Program-made: the position numbers and the translations under genes
The notes under the pieces: model-generated
The model's database searches: none
The model's input: only the letters and a program-made list of their open reading frames with translations
What the model was told of the DNA's origin: nothing
Assembly (NCBI RefSeq): GCF_009857535.1
Contig: NZ_WWCS01000003.1
Location: forward strand, 62,001-126,000
DNA: 64,000 bases
From: Duganella margarita
GTDB taxonomy: Bacteria; Pseudomonadota; Gammaproteobacteria; Burkholderiales; Burkholderiaceae_D
Direction of reading: 5' to 3'
In this document: piece by piece, positions 52,392 through 60,559 of the stretch
Layout: each line of letters opens with the position of its first letter
Position numbering within the stretch: position 1 is the stretch's first letter

Positions 52392-55300
52392 GGACAGGTG
52401 CTCCGGAAATAGGTTGGTCGTTGGATTGGGATTTCGGCGCATGCTTTTTGTGCACCAGGCTGAACACCACAGGCACGAACAGCAGCGTGGCGGTGGTCGC
52501 GAAGATCAGGCCGCCGATCACGGCGCGGCCCAGCGGCGCATTCTGCTCGCCGCCATCGCCCAGGCCGAGGGCCATCGGCAGCATGCCGATGATCATCGAC
52601 AGCGCCGTCATCAGCACCGGACGGAAGCGGACCGAGCCGGCTTCCAGCGCGGCGGCGGTGGCGTCGCCCAGTTCTTCCAGGCGTTCACGCGCAAACGAGA
52701 TCACCAGCACCGAGTTGGCGGTAGCCACACCCATACACATGATGGCGCCGGTCAGCGCCGGCACCGACAGCGTGGTATTGGTGGCGAACAGCATCCAGAC
52801 GATGCCCGCTAGTGCGGCCGGCAGCGCCGAAACGATCACGGCCGGGTCCAGCCACGACTGGAAGTTGACCACGATCAGGAAGTAAATCAGCACCACGGCG
52901 CCAAGCAGGCCGAACAGCAGGCCGGAGAAGGCGCGGTCCATGGTTTTTACCTGGCCCAGCATCTGCGCCGACGAACCCTTCGGCAGTTCGGCCTTGGTTT
53001 CTTCCAGTATCTTGTTGATGTCCTTGGCGACGGCGCCGAGGTCACGGTCCTGGGTGGTGGCGTAGATCTGCACCATCGGCGAGATGTCGTACTGGCTGAC
53101 CAGCGCCGACGCGGTGCCGCGCTGGAAGCGGGCCACGCCGCCCAGGGTGGCGGTGCCGGTGGAGGTGCCGTTACCGACCGGCAGGTTGGCCAGCGCCGTC
53201 AGCGAATCGAGCTGCGGTTGCGGAGTCTGCATGACGATCGGATAGCTGACGCCGTTGGCTGGATTGAGCCAGAAGGTCGGCGCCACCTGCGACGAACCGG
53301 CCAGGTTGACCACCATGCTGTTGGTGATGTCGCGCGTGTTCAGGCCCAGTTGCTGCGCCTGGGTACGGTCGAGGTCGACGTTGAATACCGGCGCCTTGTT
53401 CGACTGCTGGATGCGGGCATCGGCCACGCCCTTGATGGCGCGGATGCGTTTCAGCAGCTTGTCGGCGTAGACGTAGTTGTCCTCGATCTTGGCGCCGCGG
53501 ATCTGGATATCGATCGGCGCCGGCGAACCGAAGTTCAGGATCTGGCCGACGATGTCGGCGGGCGGGAACGAGAAGGTGGTGTCCGGGAACTCTTCCGGCA
53601 GCACCTTGCGCAGCTTGCGCACATATTCGGCGGTCGGCGCATGGTCTTCGCCCAGCGCGATCTGGAAGTCGCCGTCCTGGCTGCCCATCATGCCGGTGTT
53701 GTTGTACACCGTGTTGATCGAGCTGGCCGGCATGCCGATGTTGTCGGTCATGGTGACGATTTCCTTGGACGGGATCACGCGGCGGATGGCTTGCTCGATG
53801 TGAGCGAAGCGGGCCGCGGTTTCTTCGATCCGGGTACCGACCGGCACGCGCACGTGCAGCAGCACCTGGCCGGAGTCGACCGACGGGAAGAAGTTACTGC
53901 CCAGGAAAGGCACCAGCGCAAACGACGCCAGCACCACCACCATGAAGCCGATGATGAACTTCGGACGGCTGCCGATGGCCGATTCCAGGATGCCATAGTA
54001 GCCGGCGCGCAGGCGCTCGAAGCGCGCTTCGAAGGCGCGCTGGAAGTTGACCAGCGGATTGCTCGACGGCGGCAGCGTGGCCGCGCCGTGGTGACCGTGG
54101 GCATGGCCTTCGCCGGTGTCGTGCGCTTTCAGCAGGTAGTTGGCCATGGTTGGCACCAGCGTACGCGACAGCAGGAACGAGAAGATCATCGCGAAGATCA
54201 CCGCCTCGGCCATCGGCACGAACAGGAAGCGCGACACGCCGTCCAGGAAGAACATCGGCACGAACACGATACAGATACACAGCAGCGAGACAAAAGCCGG
54301 GGTGGCGATCTGCGCCGCGCCGTCCATGATCGAGGTTTCTACCGGCTTGCCCTGTTCCAGATGCCAGTTGATGTTTTCGATGGTCACGGTGGCGTCATCG
54401 ACCAGGATACCCACCGCCAGCGCCAGGCCGCCCAGGGTCATCAGGTTGAGCGACTCGCCGATCGCCGACAGCGCGATGATGGAACCGAGAATCGACAGCG
54501 GAATCGATACTGCAATAATAATGGTCGAGCGCCAGCTGCCGAGGAACAGCAGGATCATCAGGCTGGTCAGCGCGGCGGCGATCACGCCTTCCGACGCCAC
54601 GCCTTTGATGGCGGCGCGCACGAACACCGACTGGTCATTGATCGGCGTGACTTTCAGCGCTTCCGGCCAGCCGGATTTGAGCGTGTCGATCTTGTTGCGG
54701 ATGCCGTCGACAATTGCCAGCGTCGAGGTCGAACCATTTTTCAGCACCGACATCAGCACTGAACGGCTGCCGTCGACGTGCACCACGTTGGTTTGCGGCG
54801 CATTGCCGTCGTGGACGTTGGCGATGTCGCCCAGGTAGATGGTGGCGCCGTTGACCACTTTCACCGGCAGGCGCGCCAGGTCGGCGATGGCCGTTGGCGC
54901 GCTGTTGAGCTGGATGGTGTATTCGAGCGAATCGATTTTCTGCGTGCCGACCGGGGTCAGCACGTTTTGTGCCGCCAGCGCGTTGGCGATGTCCTGCGCC
55001 GACAGGCCGCGCGCCTGCAACAGCGCCGGATCGACATCAATCTGCACCTGGCGCTGCTTGCCGCCGTACGGCAGCGGAATCGCCGCGCCCGGCACGCTGA
55101 CCAGCGGCGTACGGACGGTGTTGGTGCCGAGGTCGGACAGCTGCTGTTCCGTCAGGCCTTTGCCCGACAGCGCCACTTGCAGAATCGGCACAGTAGCCGC
55201 ATTGTAGTTAATGATCAGCGGGGGGGTGATACCGGCCGGCATCTGCTTGAGCAGCGCCTGCGAGATCGCCGTCACCTGGGCATTGGCTACCGCCACGTTG

Positions 55301-55605
55301 ACGCCGGGCTGGAAGAAGATCTTGACGATGGACACGCCGGTGAAGGTATTGGCCTCGATGTGTTCGATGTCGTTGACGGTGGTGGTCAGCGCGCGCTGGA
55401 ACAGCGTCGAGACACGGCCGGCCATCTGGTCGGGCGGCTGGCCGGTGTACTGCCATGCCACCGCGATCACCGGGATGCGGATGTCGGGGAAGATGTCGGT
55501 CGGCGTGCGCATTGCTGCCAGCGGACCGATGATCAGCAGCAGCAAGGCCATGACCACAAATGTATAGGGGCGCCGGAGCGCCACACGGACGATTTCAATT
55601 AACAC
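52381..55605 (-). CDS. RND efflux inner-membrane pump (AcrB/HAE-family-like)
   Basis: A 1074-residue pump with the usual twelve membrane helices and two large periplasmic loops. TM4 carries the proton-relay pair in LAVGILVDDATVTIEN. LRRPYTFVVMALLLLIIGPLAAMRTPTDIFPDIRIP is the family start, given here by its key part RTPTDIFPDI. A cytoplasmic loop contains GEGHAHGHHG, a His-rich stretch not typical of drug pumps. The LMTLGGLALAVGILVDDA and MCMGVATANSVLVISFA segments match multidrug/organic-compound pumps more than heavy-metal CzcA-type proteins. Substrate unknown; possible drugs, solvents or a secreted metabolite. Confidence 0.92.
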   Translation of the reverse strand: MLIEIVRVALRRPYTFVVMALLLLIIGPLAAMRTPTDIFPDIRIPVIAVAWQYTGQPPDQMAGRVSTLFQRALTTTVNDIEHIEANTFTGVSIVKIFFQPGVNVAVANAQVTAISQALLKQMPAGITPPLIINYNAATVPILQVALSGKGLTEQQLSDLGTNTVRTPLVSVPGAAIPLPYGGKQRQVQIDVDPALLQARGLSAQDIANALAAQNVLTPVGTQKIDSLEYTIQLNSAPTAIADLARLPVKVVNGATIYLGDIANVHDGNAPQTNVVHVDGSRSVLMSVLKNGSTSTLAIVDGIRNKIDTLKSGWPEALKVTPINDQSVFVRAAIKGVASEGVIAAALTSLMILLFLGSWRSTIIIAVSIPLSILGSIIALSAIGESLNLMTLGGLALAVGILVDDATVTIENINWHLEQGKPVETSIMDGAAQIATPAFVSLLCICIVFVPMFFLDGVSRFLFVPMAEAVIFAMIFSFLLSRTLVPTMANYLLKAHDTGEGHAHGHHGAATLPPSSNPLVNFQRAFEARFERLRAGYYGILESAIGSRPKFIIGFMVVVLASFALVPFLGSNFFPSVDSGQVLLHVRVPVGTRIEETAARFAHIEQAIRRVIPSKEIVTMTDNIGMPASSINTVYNNTGMMGSQDGDFQIALGEDHAPTAEYVRKLRKVLPEEFPDTTFSFPPADIVGQILNFGSPAPIDIQIRGAKIEDNYVYADKLLKRIRAIKGVADARIQQSNKAPVFNVDLDRTQAQQLGLNTRDITNSMVVNLAGSSQVAPTFWLNPANGVSYPIVMQTPQPQLDSLTALANLPVGNGTSTGTATLGGVARFQRGTASALVSQYDISPMVQIYATTQDRDLGAVAKDINKILEETKAELPKGSSAQMLGQVKTMDRAFSGLLFGLLGAVVLIYFLIVVNFQSWLDPAVIVSALPAALAGIVWMLFATNTTLSVPALTGAIMCMGVATANSVLVISFARERLEELGDATAAALEAGSVRFRPVLMTALSMIIGMLPMALGLGDGGEQNAPLGRAVIGGLIFATTATLLFVPVVFSLVHKKHAPKSQSNDQPISGAPVHAN

Positions 55606-55947
55606 ACAAATTACCCCCAGGGACAGACTGACCGGACAATATAGCGCGGTGCAGCATTTTGAATAATGCGGCGGAATCGCATGACCTTATGAGCCAGGCT
55701 AATCAATGCCAAGGTGATGCTGATGATGCTGCGCTTATGCAGCAGAGATACCAACTATTGCTACATTAGTGAATAATTTTATCGTCTTAATCGTTATGGT
55801 TGACTTAAGAATTGTTTCTGGCATGTATCAACAGGCCCATACGCTGTATTCCACGCCGGAATGTAATCTGTTTGTAATCCAGCTGTCACCTTGCCGTCAG
55901 GGAGGGATTTTTATACTGGTTTCATTCTCACCACGGAAGGAACCATC
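55606..55947 (+). other. Intergenic region between the RND operon and an exported hydrolase
   Basis: This 342-base gap separates divergent genes. It is AT-rich in the middle (about 55740-55870) and contains the 11-bp-period operator array and -10 of the hydrolase gene at its right end (separate entry). On the left, GATTACTCC-like sequence and hairpins near 55620-55660 could belong to the RND operon promoter, but I see no convincing hexamers. Confidence 0.6.
55861..55917 (+). promoter_or_regulatory. Four direct half-sites with 11-bp period plus -10: Pho-box-like promoter
   Basis: ATGTAAT (55861), TTGTAAT (55872), CTGTCAC (55883) and CCGTCAG (55894) repeat with exactly 11-base spacing, matching PhoB-type half-sites (CTGTCAT/CTGTAAT). 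Eleven bases after the last is TATACT (55912-55917), a 5/6 -10 hexamer. Half-sites two and three together match the Pho-box consensus at 13 of 18 positions. This layout is the standard activator-replaces-minus-35 design of OmpR/PhoB regulators. Confidence 0.6.
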
Positions 55948-56682
55948 ATGAACAAGCTGTTACTGGCCGGCGCATTCGCCGCACTGTTTTCCGGCGCCGC
56001 TTCGGCAGAAGTCAATAATATCGTGTTAGTGCATGGCGCGTATGCCGACGGCTCGTGCTGGAATGACGTGATCGCCAAATTGCAGAAAGCCGGCAAGCAC
56101 GTCACCTCGGTGCAGAACCCGCTGACCTCGCTGGCGGACGACGCCGACGCCACCCGCCGCGTGCTGGCGCTGCAGGACGGGCCGGTGGTGCTGGTGGGCC
56201 ATTCGTGGGCCGGCACGGTGATCAGCGAGACTGGCGGCGATGCCAAGGTCAAGGCGCTGGTGTATGTGGCGGCGCGGGCGCCGGAGGCCGGCGAAGATTA
56301 CGGCGCGCTGGCGGCCAGGTTCCCGGCGCCGCCGGCCAGCGCCGGTCTGGTCAAGTCGGCGGACGGTTTTGCGCAGTTGAGCGAGGAAGCGTTTGTGCGC
56401 GACTTCGGCGGCGACCTGGACCCGGCGCGCGCGCGCGTGCTGTACGCCGGCCAGGGCCGCATCGCGCAGACCCTGTTCAGCGCCCGCACCACGCAGGCGG
56501 CGTGGAAGGTCAAGCCGACCTATTACGCGGTGTCGACCAACGACCGCACCACCTCGCCGGACCTGGAACGTTTCCTGGCCAAGCGCATGGGCGCCAGGAC
56601 CATCGAACTGGCGTCGAGTCACCTGTCGATGATCTCGCACGCGGACGAGATCGCCAACCTGATCCTGGAAGCAGCGAAGTAA
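55948..56682 (+). CDS. Exported alpha/beta hydrolase
   Basis: A 244-residue protein with a signal peptide (MNKLLLAGAFAALFSGAASA). Strand-turn IVLVHGAYADGSCW, nucleophile elbow LVGHSWAGTVIS with the catalytic Ser, and the late His in ELASSHLSMISHADEI fit an alpha/beta-fold esterase of the EstC/salicylate-esterase-like group. In the periplasm it could act on esters or phospho-compounds released from outside. A ribosome site GGAAGGA precedes the ATG. Its promoter has a Pho-box-like array, so it may belong to a phosphate-starvation response. Confidence 0.85.
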   Translation: MNKLLLAGAFAALFSGAASAEVNNIVLVHGAYADGSCWNDVIAKLQKAGKHVTSVQNPLTSLADDADATRRVLALQDGPVVLVGHSWAGTVISETGGDAKVKALVYVAARAPEAGEDYGALAARFPAPPASAGLVKSADGFAQLSEEAFVRDFGGDLDPARARVLYAGQGRIAQTLFSARTTQAAWKVKPTYYAVSTNDRTTSPDLERFLAKRMGARTIELASSHLSMISHADEIANLILEAAK

Positions 56683-56685
56683 CGA

Positions 56686-57567
56686 TCAGGCGATTGCGAC
56701 CGGATTGATGTTGACCTGGGTCGAGCCGACGTACAGCGGCTGGCCCAGCACAAACAGGAATTCAAAGACGCCGTCGCGCAGCAGCGCCCGCGTGTCGATC
56801 AACTCCAGGTTGTAGATGCCGCGCTGGGCCAGCATGAACTGGTTGACCGGGAATTCTTCCCCGGTCGGGTTCGGATAGACCTCCGAGGCCCAGGTGTCGC
56901 CGCCGAAAGCGACGATATCGCGCTCGGCCAGTCACTTTGCGGCCTCGATGTCGATGCCCGGCTCGACTTCCAGGAATTGCTTGTCGTCCTTGCCGATCAG
57001 CTCCAGCCAGCCGGTATTGAACAGCACCACGTCGCCAGCCTCGATGGCTATGCCCTGGCGCGCCAGCGTGGCCTCAATGTCCGCCACGGTGATTGTAGTG
57101 CCGCCCGGCACGATATCCACGCCGAAATGCACCGCCATATCCAGCACCACGCCGCGCGCCACCAGCGGCGGCACTTTCTCCACGCCCAGCTTTTTCACGC
57201 CCTCGACAGTGACGAAGTCTTTGGCGTCATTACCGTTGTAATACACATGATTGATGCCGATATGGCCGATGCCGTTGAGTTGCGTGCCGACGCCGGTCCA
57301 CGCCACCGCCAGTTCGTCGTTGAAGGTGAACTGGTTCGGGCCCGTGGTTTTGCCGGCCTGTTCGCCGGGCTGGATGTTGTACAGTTTGAAGCTGCGGTGG
57401 CGGAAGGCCGGCAGGTCTTTGCTGACCGGCACCGCCAATGGATAGGTGCGGCCCGTCTTGATCAGCGCCGCCGCCTTCAACACCCGCTCGGGCGTGATGA
57501 GGTTGGCGGCGCCGATTTCATCTTCCGCGCCAAAGCGCGACGGATACCAGCTTGGCTTGTTTTGCAT
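56686..57567 (-). pseudogene. Cyclase-family protein (PF04199, kynurenine-formamidase-like) broken by an in-frame TGA
   Basis: The frame from ATG 57567 to 56686 is 293 codons with one stop, TGA at 56934-56932, after 211 codons (GIDIEAAK). Translation simply continues in the same frame: LAERDIVAFGGDTWASE, VYPNPTGEEFPVNQFMLA, LLRDGVFEFLFVLGQPL and NPVAIA. A single change TGG to TGA at a conserved Trp explains it. The N-terminal part keeps the metal-binding region (WTGVGTQLNGIGHIG, NHVYYNG). Probably inactive, or a sequencing error. Convergent with the hydrolase gene. Confidence 0.85.
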
Positions 57568-57669
57568 TGTGTCTCCTGAGATGGGGTAGAGCCCCAGTCT
57601 CAGTGGCACGGTAAGAAGCGGCAAGCACCGCACGGTAAAAAGAGATTTGAGGGCGGCTCAACAATCCTC

Positions 57670-59016
57670 TTACTTATGACATAGGGAGGTCAGCACCGTG
57701 GCGCCGCCGGCCTGCTTGACGGTGATGGCGCCATCGGCGTGGCCGGGACCGATCATGGTGCCATTCGCCATGCCCATGGCGTTGGTGCGGAAGCTGCCGA
57801 CTGGCGCCGCGCCGGTGCCGGCATAGACGTCATATTGCGTATCCGGCTTGAGCTTGTACAGGAAGGCCTCGATCGACTCCACCACGCCCAGGCTGCGCAC
57901 CACCACAAATCCCTTGGCTTCACCTGCGACCGGCTTCAGCTGGATATTCACCGAATCCTGATTCACGCGCGGCACCAGGTTGGCCGCGTCGGTAGCCGAT
58001 GGCGCCACGTTTGACAGATACACCAGCGCCTGCGGCGCTTGTCCGCCGCCCATGCTGGCAATCACTTTATTGGTGGCGGTGTCGATCACCTGGACGCCAT
58101 CGCCGTTTTCCAGGCCGATGTAGACGCGGCTGTTGTCGTCCGAGGTCCAGGCGCCATGCGGCAGCGCGCCGGTCGGAATGGTGGCCAGCAGCTTGGCTTG
58201 CGGGCCGGTGCTGTACACCTTGACCACGTTTTCGCCGCCGATCGTCACATAAGCGCGCACTTCGCCGCCGACCTTGGCAAACGCCAGATGGTTGGTGATG
58301 AAGCCGGTGTCGATCACGCCGGTCACTTCCAGCGTTTTGGTGCTGATGCGCGTGACCTTGCCGACATCCTTGTGGGTCATCCAGATTTCGCTGTAGTCCG
58401 GGGTGAATTGCAGGAACGGCGAGAACGGGCTGACCACGCTGATGCGCTTGATGATGGTGTGCGTCGCCACGTCGATGATGTCGACGGTTGGCGTAAAGCT
58501 GGAGACGGCAAACGCCAGCTTGCCATCCGGATGGAACTGCACCATGCCCGGTCCCAGTTCGGTCTGGATGCGGTGGGTTTCCCTGAAGGTCACCGGGTCG
58601 ATCACCGAAATATAGTCTTCGCCGCGCACCACCACCCACACTTCCTTGCCATCGGCGCTGAAGAAGCCTTCATGCGGCGAACGGCCGACGTAGGTTTTGC
58701 CCTTGACCTTGTTGGTGGCGGTATCGATAAAGGTGACCGAATTGGAGCCGTTGGAAATCGCAATCAGCGTCTTGTGGTCCGGCGAAAAGCCCAGGCCGTG
58801 CACATTGATCTCGCCTTTGTACAGCGGCGACAGCACGTCCGGCCGCTGGTTGCCCAGCTTGATCTGGCCGAGCAGGGTGTTGGTCGCCGGGCTGAAGACC
58901 GAGACGGTATTGGTATTCTGGTCGGCGGTATAGACCCGGTCCAGCGGCGAGATGGCGGCTTCGGCGTGAACGCTGAAGGCCATGCCGATGGCGGCGGCGA
59001 ATGCGAGTTGCTTCAT
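57670..59016 (-). CDS. Exported YVTN/YncE-like beta-propeller protein
   Basis: A 448-residue secreted protein (signal MKQLAFAAAIGMAFSVHAEA). It carries about seven repeats of a YVTN-type blade: TNTVSVFSPATNTLLGQIKLG, GSNSVTFIDTATNKVKGKTYVG, DYISVIDPVTFRETHRIQ, TPTVDIIDVATHTIIKRISV and GDGVQVIDTATNKVIASMGG are five of them. The last 100 residues form a separate beta-domain ending in GGATVLTSLCHK with a lone Cys. The propeller is coupled to a DUF305 gene by an ATGA overlap, so it probably helps a metal-related function in the periplasm. No enzymatic motif is seen. Confidence 0.85.
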   Translation of the reverse strand: MKQLAFAAAIGMAFSVHAEAAISPLDRVYTADQNTNTVSVFSPATNTLLGQIKLGNQRPDVLSPLYKGEINVHGLGFSPDHKTLIAISNGSNSVTFIDTATNKVKGKTYVGRSPHEGFFSADGKEVWVVVRGEDYISVIDPVTFRETHRIQTELGPGMVQFHPDGKLAFAVSSFTPTVDIIDVATHTIIKRISVVSPFSPFLQFTPDYSEIWMTHKDVGKVTRISTKTLEVTGVIDTGFITNHLAFAKVGGEVRAYVTIGGENVVKVYSTGPQAKLLATIPTGALPHGAWTSDDNSRVYIGLENGDGVQVIDTATNKVIASMGGGQAPQALVYLSNVAPSATDAANLVPRVNQDSVNIQLKPVAGEAKGFVVVRSLGVVESIEAFLYKLKPDTQYDVYAGTGAAPVGSFRTNAMGMANGTMIGPGHADGAITVKQAGGATVLTSLCHK

Positions 59017-59429
59017 TTGGTGGTCTCCTTGGTGGGGTGGTGTTGTAGCCAGGCCTGCATGACCTGGATTTCGACTTGCTGCTCGGCGATGATGCCGAGC
59101 GCCAGGTTGCGGATCTCGGGATCTTGTGTGGATAGCAGCACTGCTTTTGCCATGTCGACAGCGCCCTGGTGATGGGGCATCATCATGGTGACGAAGTCGT
59201 GGTTGGGATTGCCGTTCATCGGCGCCTGGCGCATGCCAGCCTCCATGACGGCCATGGCGTCGTCCATCAGCGCGCTGAACGGCTTGGCGCTGCTGGCGAC
59301 GAAGACGGGAGCCGCTGCCGACGCCGGGGGCATCGAGGCGGCCTCGCCATGATGATGGTGCTCCTGCGCGCTGGCCGCTGCCGCTGCGAGCGACAGGGCG
59401 GCCAGGCCGGCGATGAGGGCGGCGCGCAC
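59013..59429 (-). CDS. DUF305-domain periplasmic (metal-binding type) protein
   Basis: A 138-residue exported protein. After a signal peptide (LIAGLAALSLAAAAASAQ) the mature N-terminus is EHHHHGEA, a metal-binding motif. The DUF305 core shows FVTMMMPHHQGAVDMAKAVLLSTQDPEIRNLALGIIAEQQVEIQVMQAWL, given by its key parts MMPHHQGA, DPEIRNLA and QQVEI. DUF305 proteins are often copper-related. The start is GTG 59429 with GAGG eight bases upstream; it overlaps the propeller gene at its end. Second gene of the CzcE-like operon. Confidence 0.87.
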   Translation of the reverse strand: MRAALIAGLAALSLAAAAASAQEHHHHGEAASMPPASAAAPVFVASSAKPFSALMDDAMAVMEAGMRQAPMNGNPNHDFVTMMMPHHQGAVDMAKAVLLSTQDPEIRNLALGIIAEQQVEIQVMQAWLQHHPTKETTK

Positions 59430-59433
59430 CAGC

Positions 59434-59760
59434 TTAGCCTCGGTACAGCGGGTTGCTGCCGACGTAGACCGTTACGTTGCCGGTATCCACGCCAGCTGGC
59501 GCGATTTTGGACAGGCTGAAGGCTTCTTCGGCGTGCAGCGTGTCAAAATGCCAGGTGAAGGTCTTGCCGTTGACGTTGAAGGCCACGGTGTCGCCGTTGT
59601 TGACGTTGACCGATTTGGTGTTGGCGTTGATGGTTACCTGATTGTCGGCGTTGTCGTTGCTGGTGGCCATGCCGAATTGCGGATGCGGATTGACCGCAGC
59701 GTGGGCGGCGCCGGTGAGGAAGGCGGCGGCGATGATGGTGGTGCGCAGGGCGTTAAACAT
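59434..59760 (-). CDS. CzcE-like periplasmic copper/heavy-metal-binding protein
   Basis: A 108-residue exported protein (signal MFNALRTTIIAAAFLTGAAHA). The pattern NTKSVNVNNGDTVAFNVNGKTFTWHFDTLHAEEAFSLSKIAP, then VTVYVGSNPLYRG, shown here in part, matches CzcE of Cupriavidus metallidurans, a small copper-binding protein: TVAFNVNG, FTWHFDT and IAPAGV are the recognisable parts. Its start (ATG 59760-59758) follows AAAGGAAACATC. First gene of a three-gene unit whose control region carries metal-type operator sequences and a divergent two-component system. Confidence 0.82.
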   Translation of the reverse strand: MFNALRTTIIAAAFLTGAAHAAVNPHPQFGMATSNDNADNQVTINANTKSVNVNNGDTVAFNVNGKTFTWHFDTLHAEEAFSLSKIAPAGVDTGNVTVYVGSNPLYRG

Positions 59761-59795
59761 GATGTTTCCTTTCGGTGTGGAGTGAAGATGTAGCC

Positions 59796-59850
59796 AGTCT
59801 AGGCAATGGGCACTGACAGGAAGATGACGCTCAAATGACAGATTTGTAAT
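59796..59850. promoter_or_regulatory. Divergent control region: CopR-type box and three 11-bp-period half-sites
   Basis: Minus strand: CTGTCAT, GCGTCAT and CTGTCAG repeat every 11 bases (59841-59835, 59830-59824, 59819-59813), and 11 bases after the last is TAGACT (59801-59796), a possible -10 for the CzcE-like operon. Plus strand: ATGACA-GATTT-GTAAT (59835-59850) matches the Pseudomonas CopR site CTGACA-N5-GTAAT at 10 of 11 fixed positions, upstream of the regulator gene. The neighbouring regulator is the likeliest binder; PhoB-like binding cannot be excluded by eye. Confidence 0.65.
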
Positions 59851-59887
59851 CCCCACGGCGGCGCAAACAGCCGACAATTCAGCCATC

Positions 59888-60559
59888 ATGAAAATACTTA
59901 TTGTTGAAGACGAGCCCAAAGCGGGCGACTATCTGGTCAAGGGCCTGCAGGAATCGGGCTACGTGGCCGACCTGGCGCGCAACGGCGTCGACGGCCTGGC
60001 GCTGGCGCTGGAGATCGATTACGACCTGATCGTGCTGGACGTGATGCTGCCGCAGATGGATGGCTGGCAAGTGCTGGCCAAGCTGCGTGAGCGCAAGGAA
60101 ACACCGGTGCTGTTCCTGACCGCCCGCGACGATGTGGCCGATCGCGTCAAGGGACTGGAGCTGGGCGCCGATGATTACCTGGTCAAGCCGTTTGCGTTTG
60201 CCGAGTTTCTGGCGCGGGTCAAGACACTGATGCGGCGCGGCCCGGTGCGCGAAGCGGAAGTGATCCGCGTGGCCGATCTGGAAATCGATGTGCTGCGGCG
60301 GCGCGTGTCGCGCGGCGGCCAGCGCATCGAGCTCACCGCCAAGGAATTCGCCCTGCTGCACCTGCTGGCCAAGCGCCAGGGCGAGGTGCTGTCGCGCACG
60401 CAGATCGCCTCCATGGTATGGGACATGAATTTCGATTCCGACACCAATGTGGTGGACGTGGCGATCCGCCGCCTGCGCGTCAAGCTGGACGACCCGTATC
60501 CGCTCAAGCTGGTACAGACGGTGCGCGGCATGGGCTATCTGCTGGAAGCGCGTTCGTGA
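59888..60559 (+). CDS. Heavy-metal-type response regulator (CusR/CopR/IrlR-like)
   Basis: A 223-residue OmpR-family regulator. The receiver domain has [14 protein letters not shown] (acidic pair), phospho-acceptor Asp in [27 protein letters not shown] (Thr) and the conserved Lys in [10 protein letters not shown]. The winged-helix DNA-binding domain runs from about residue 125, with [14 protein letters not shown] as the recognition region and a GMGYLLEA end typical of CusR. It is divergent from the CzcE-like gene and co-transcribed with a sensor kinase. Confidence 0.93.
   Translation: MKILIVEDEPKAGDYLVKGLQESGYVADLARNGVDGLALALEIDYDLIVLDVMLPQMDGWQVLAKLRERKETPVLFLTARDDVADRVKGLELGADDYLVKPFAFAEFLARVKTLMRRGPVREAEVIRVADLEIDVLRRRVSRGGQRIELTAKEFALLHLLAKRQGEVLSRTQIASMVWDMNFDSDTNVVDVAIRRLRVKLDDPYPLKLVQTVRGMGYLLEARS

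Noticed and set aside
56932..56934. TGA as a selenocysteine codon
   Set aside because: The family has Trp at this position and no selenocysteine hairpin is evident after the codon; a TGG-to-TGA change is simpler.
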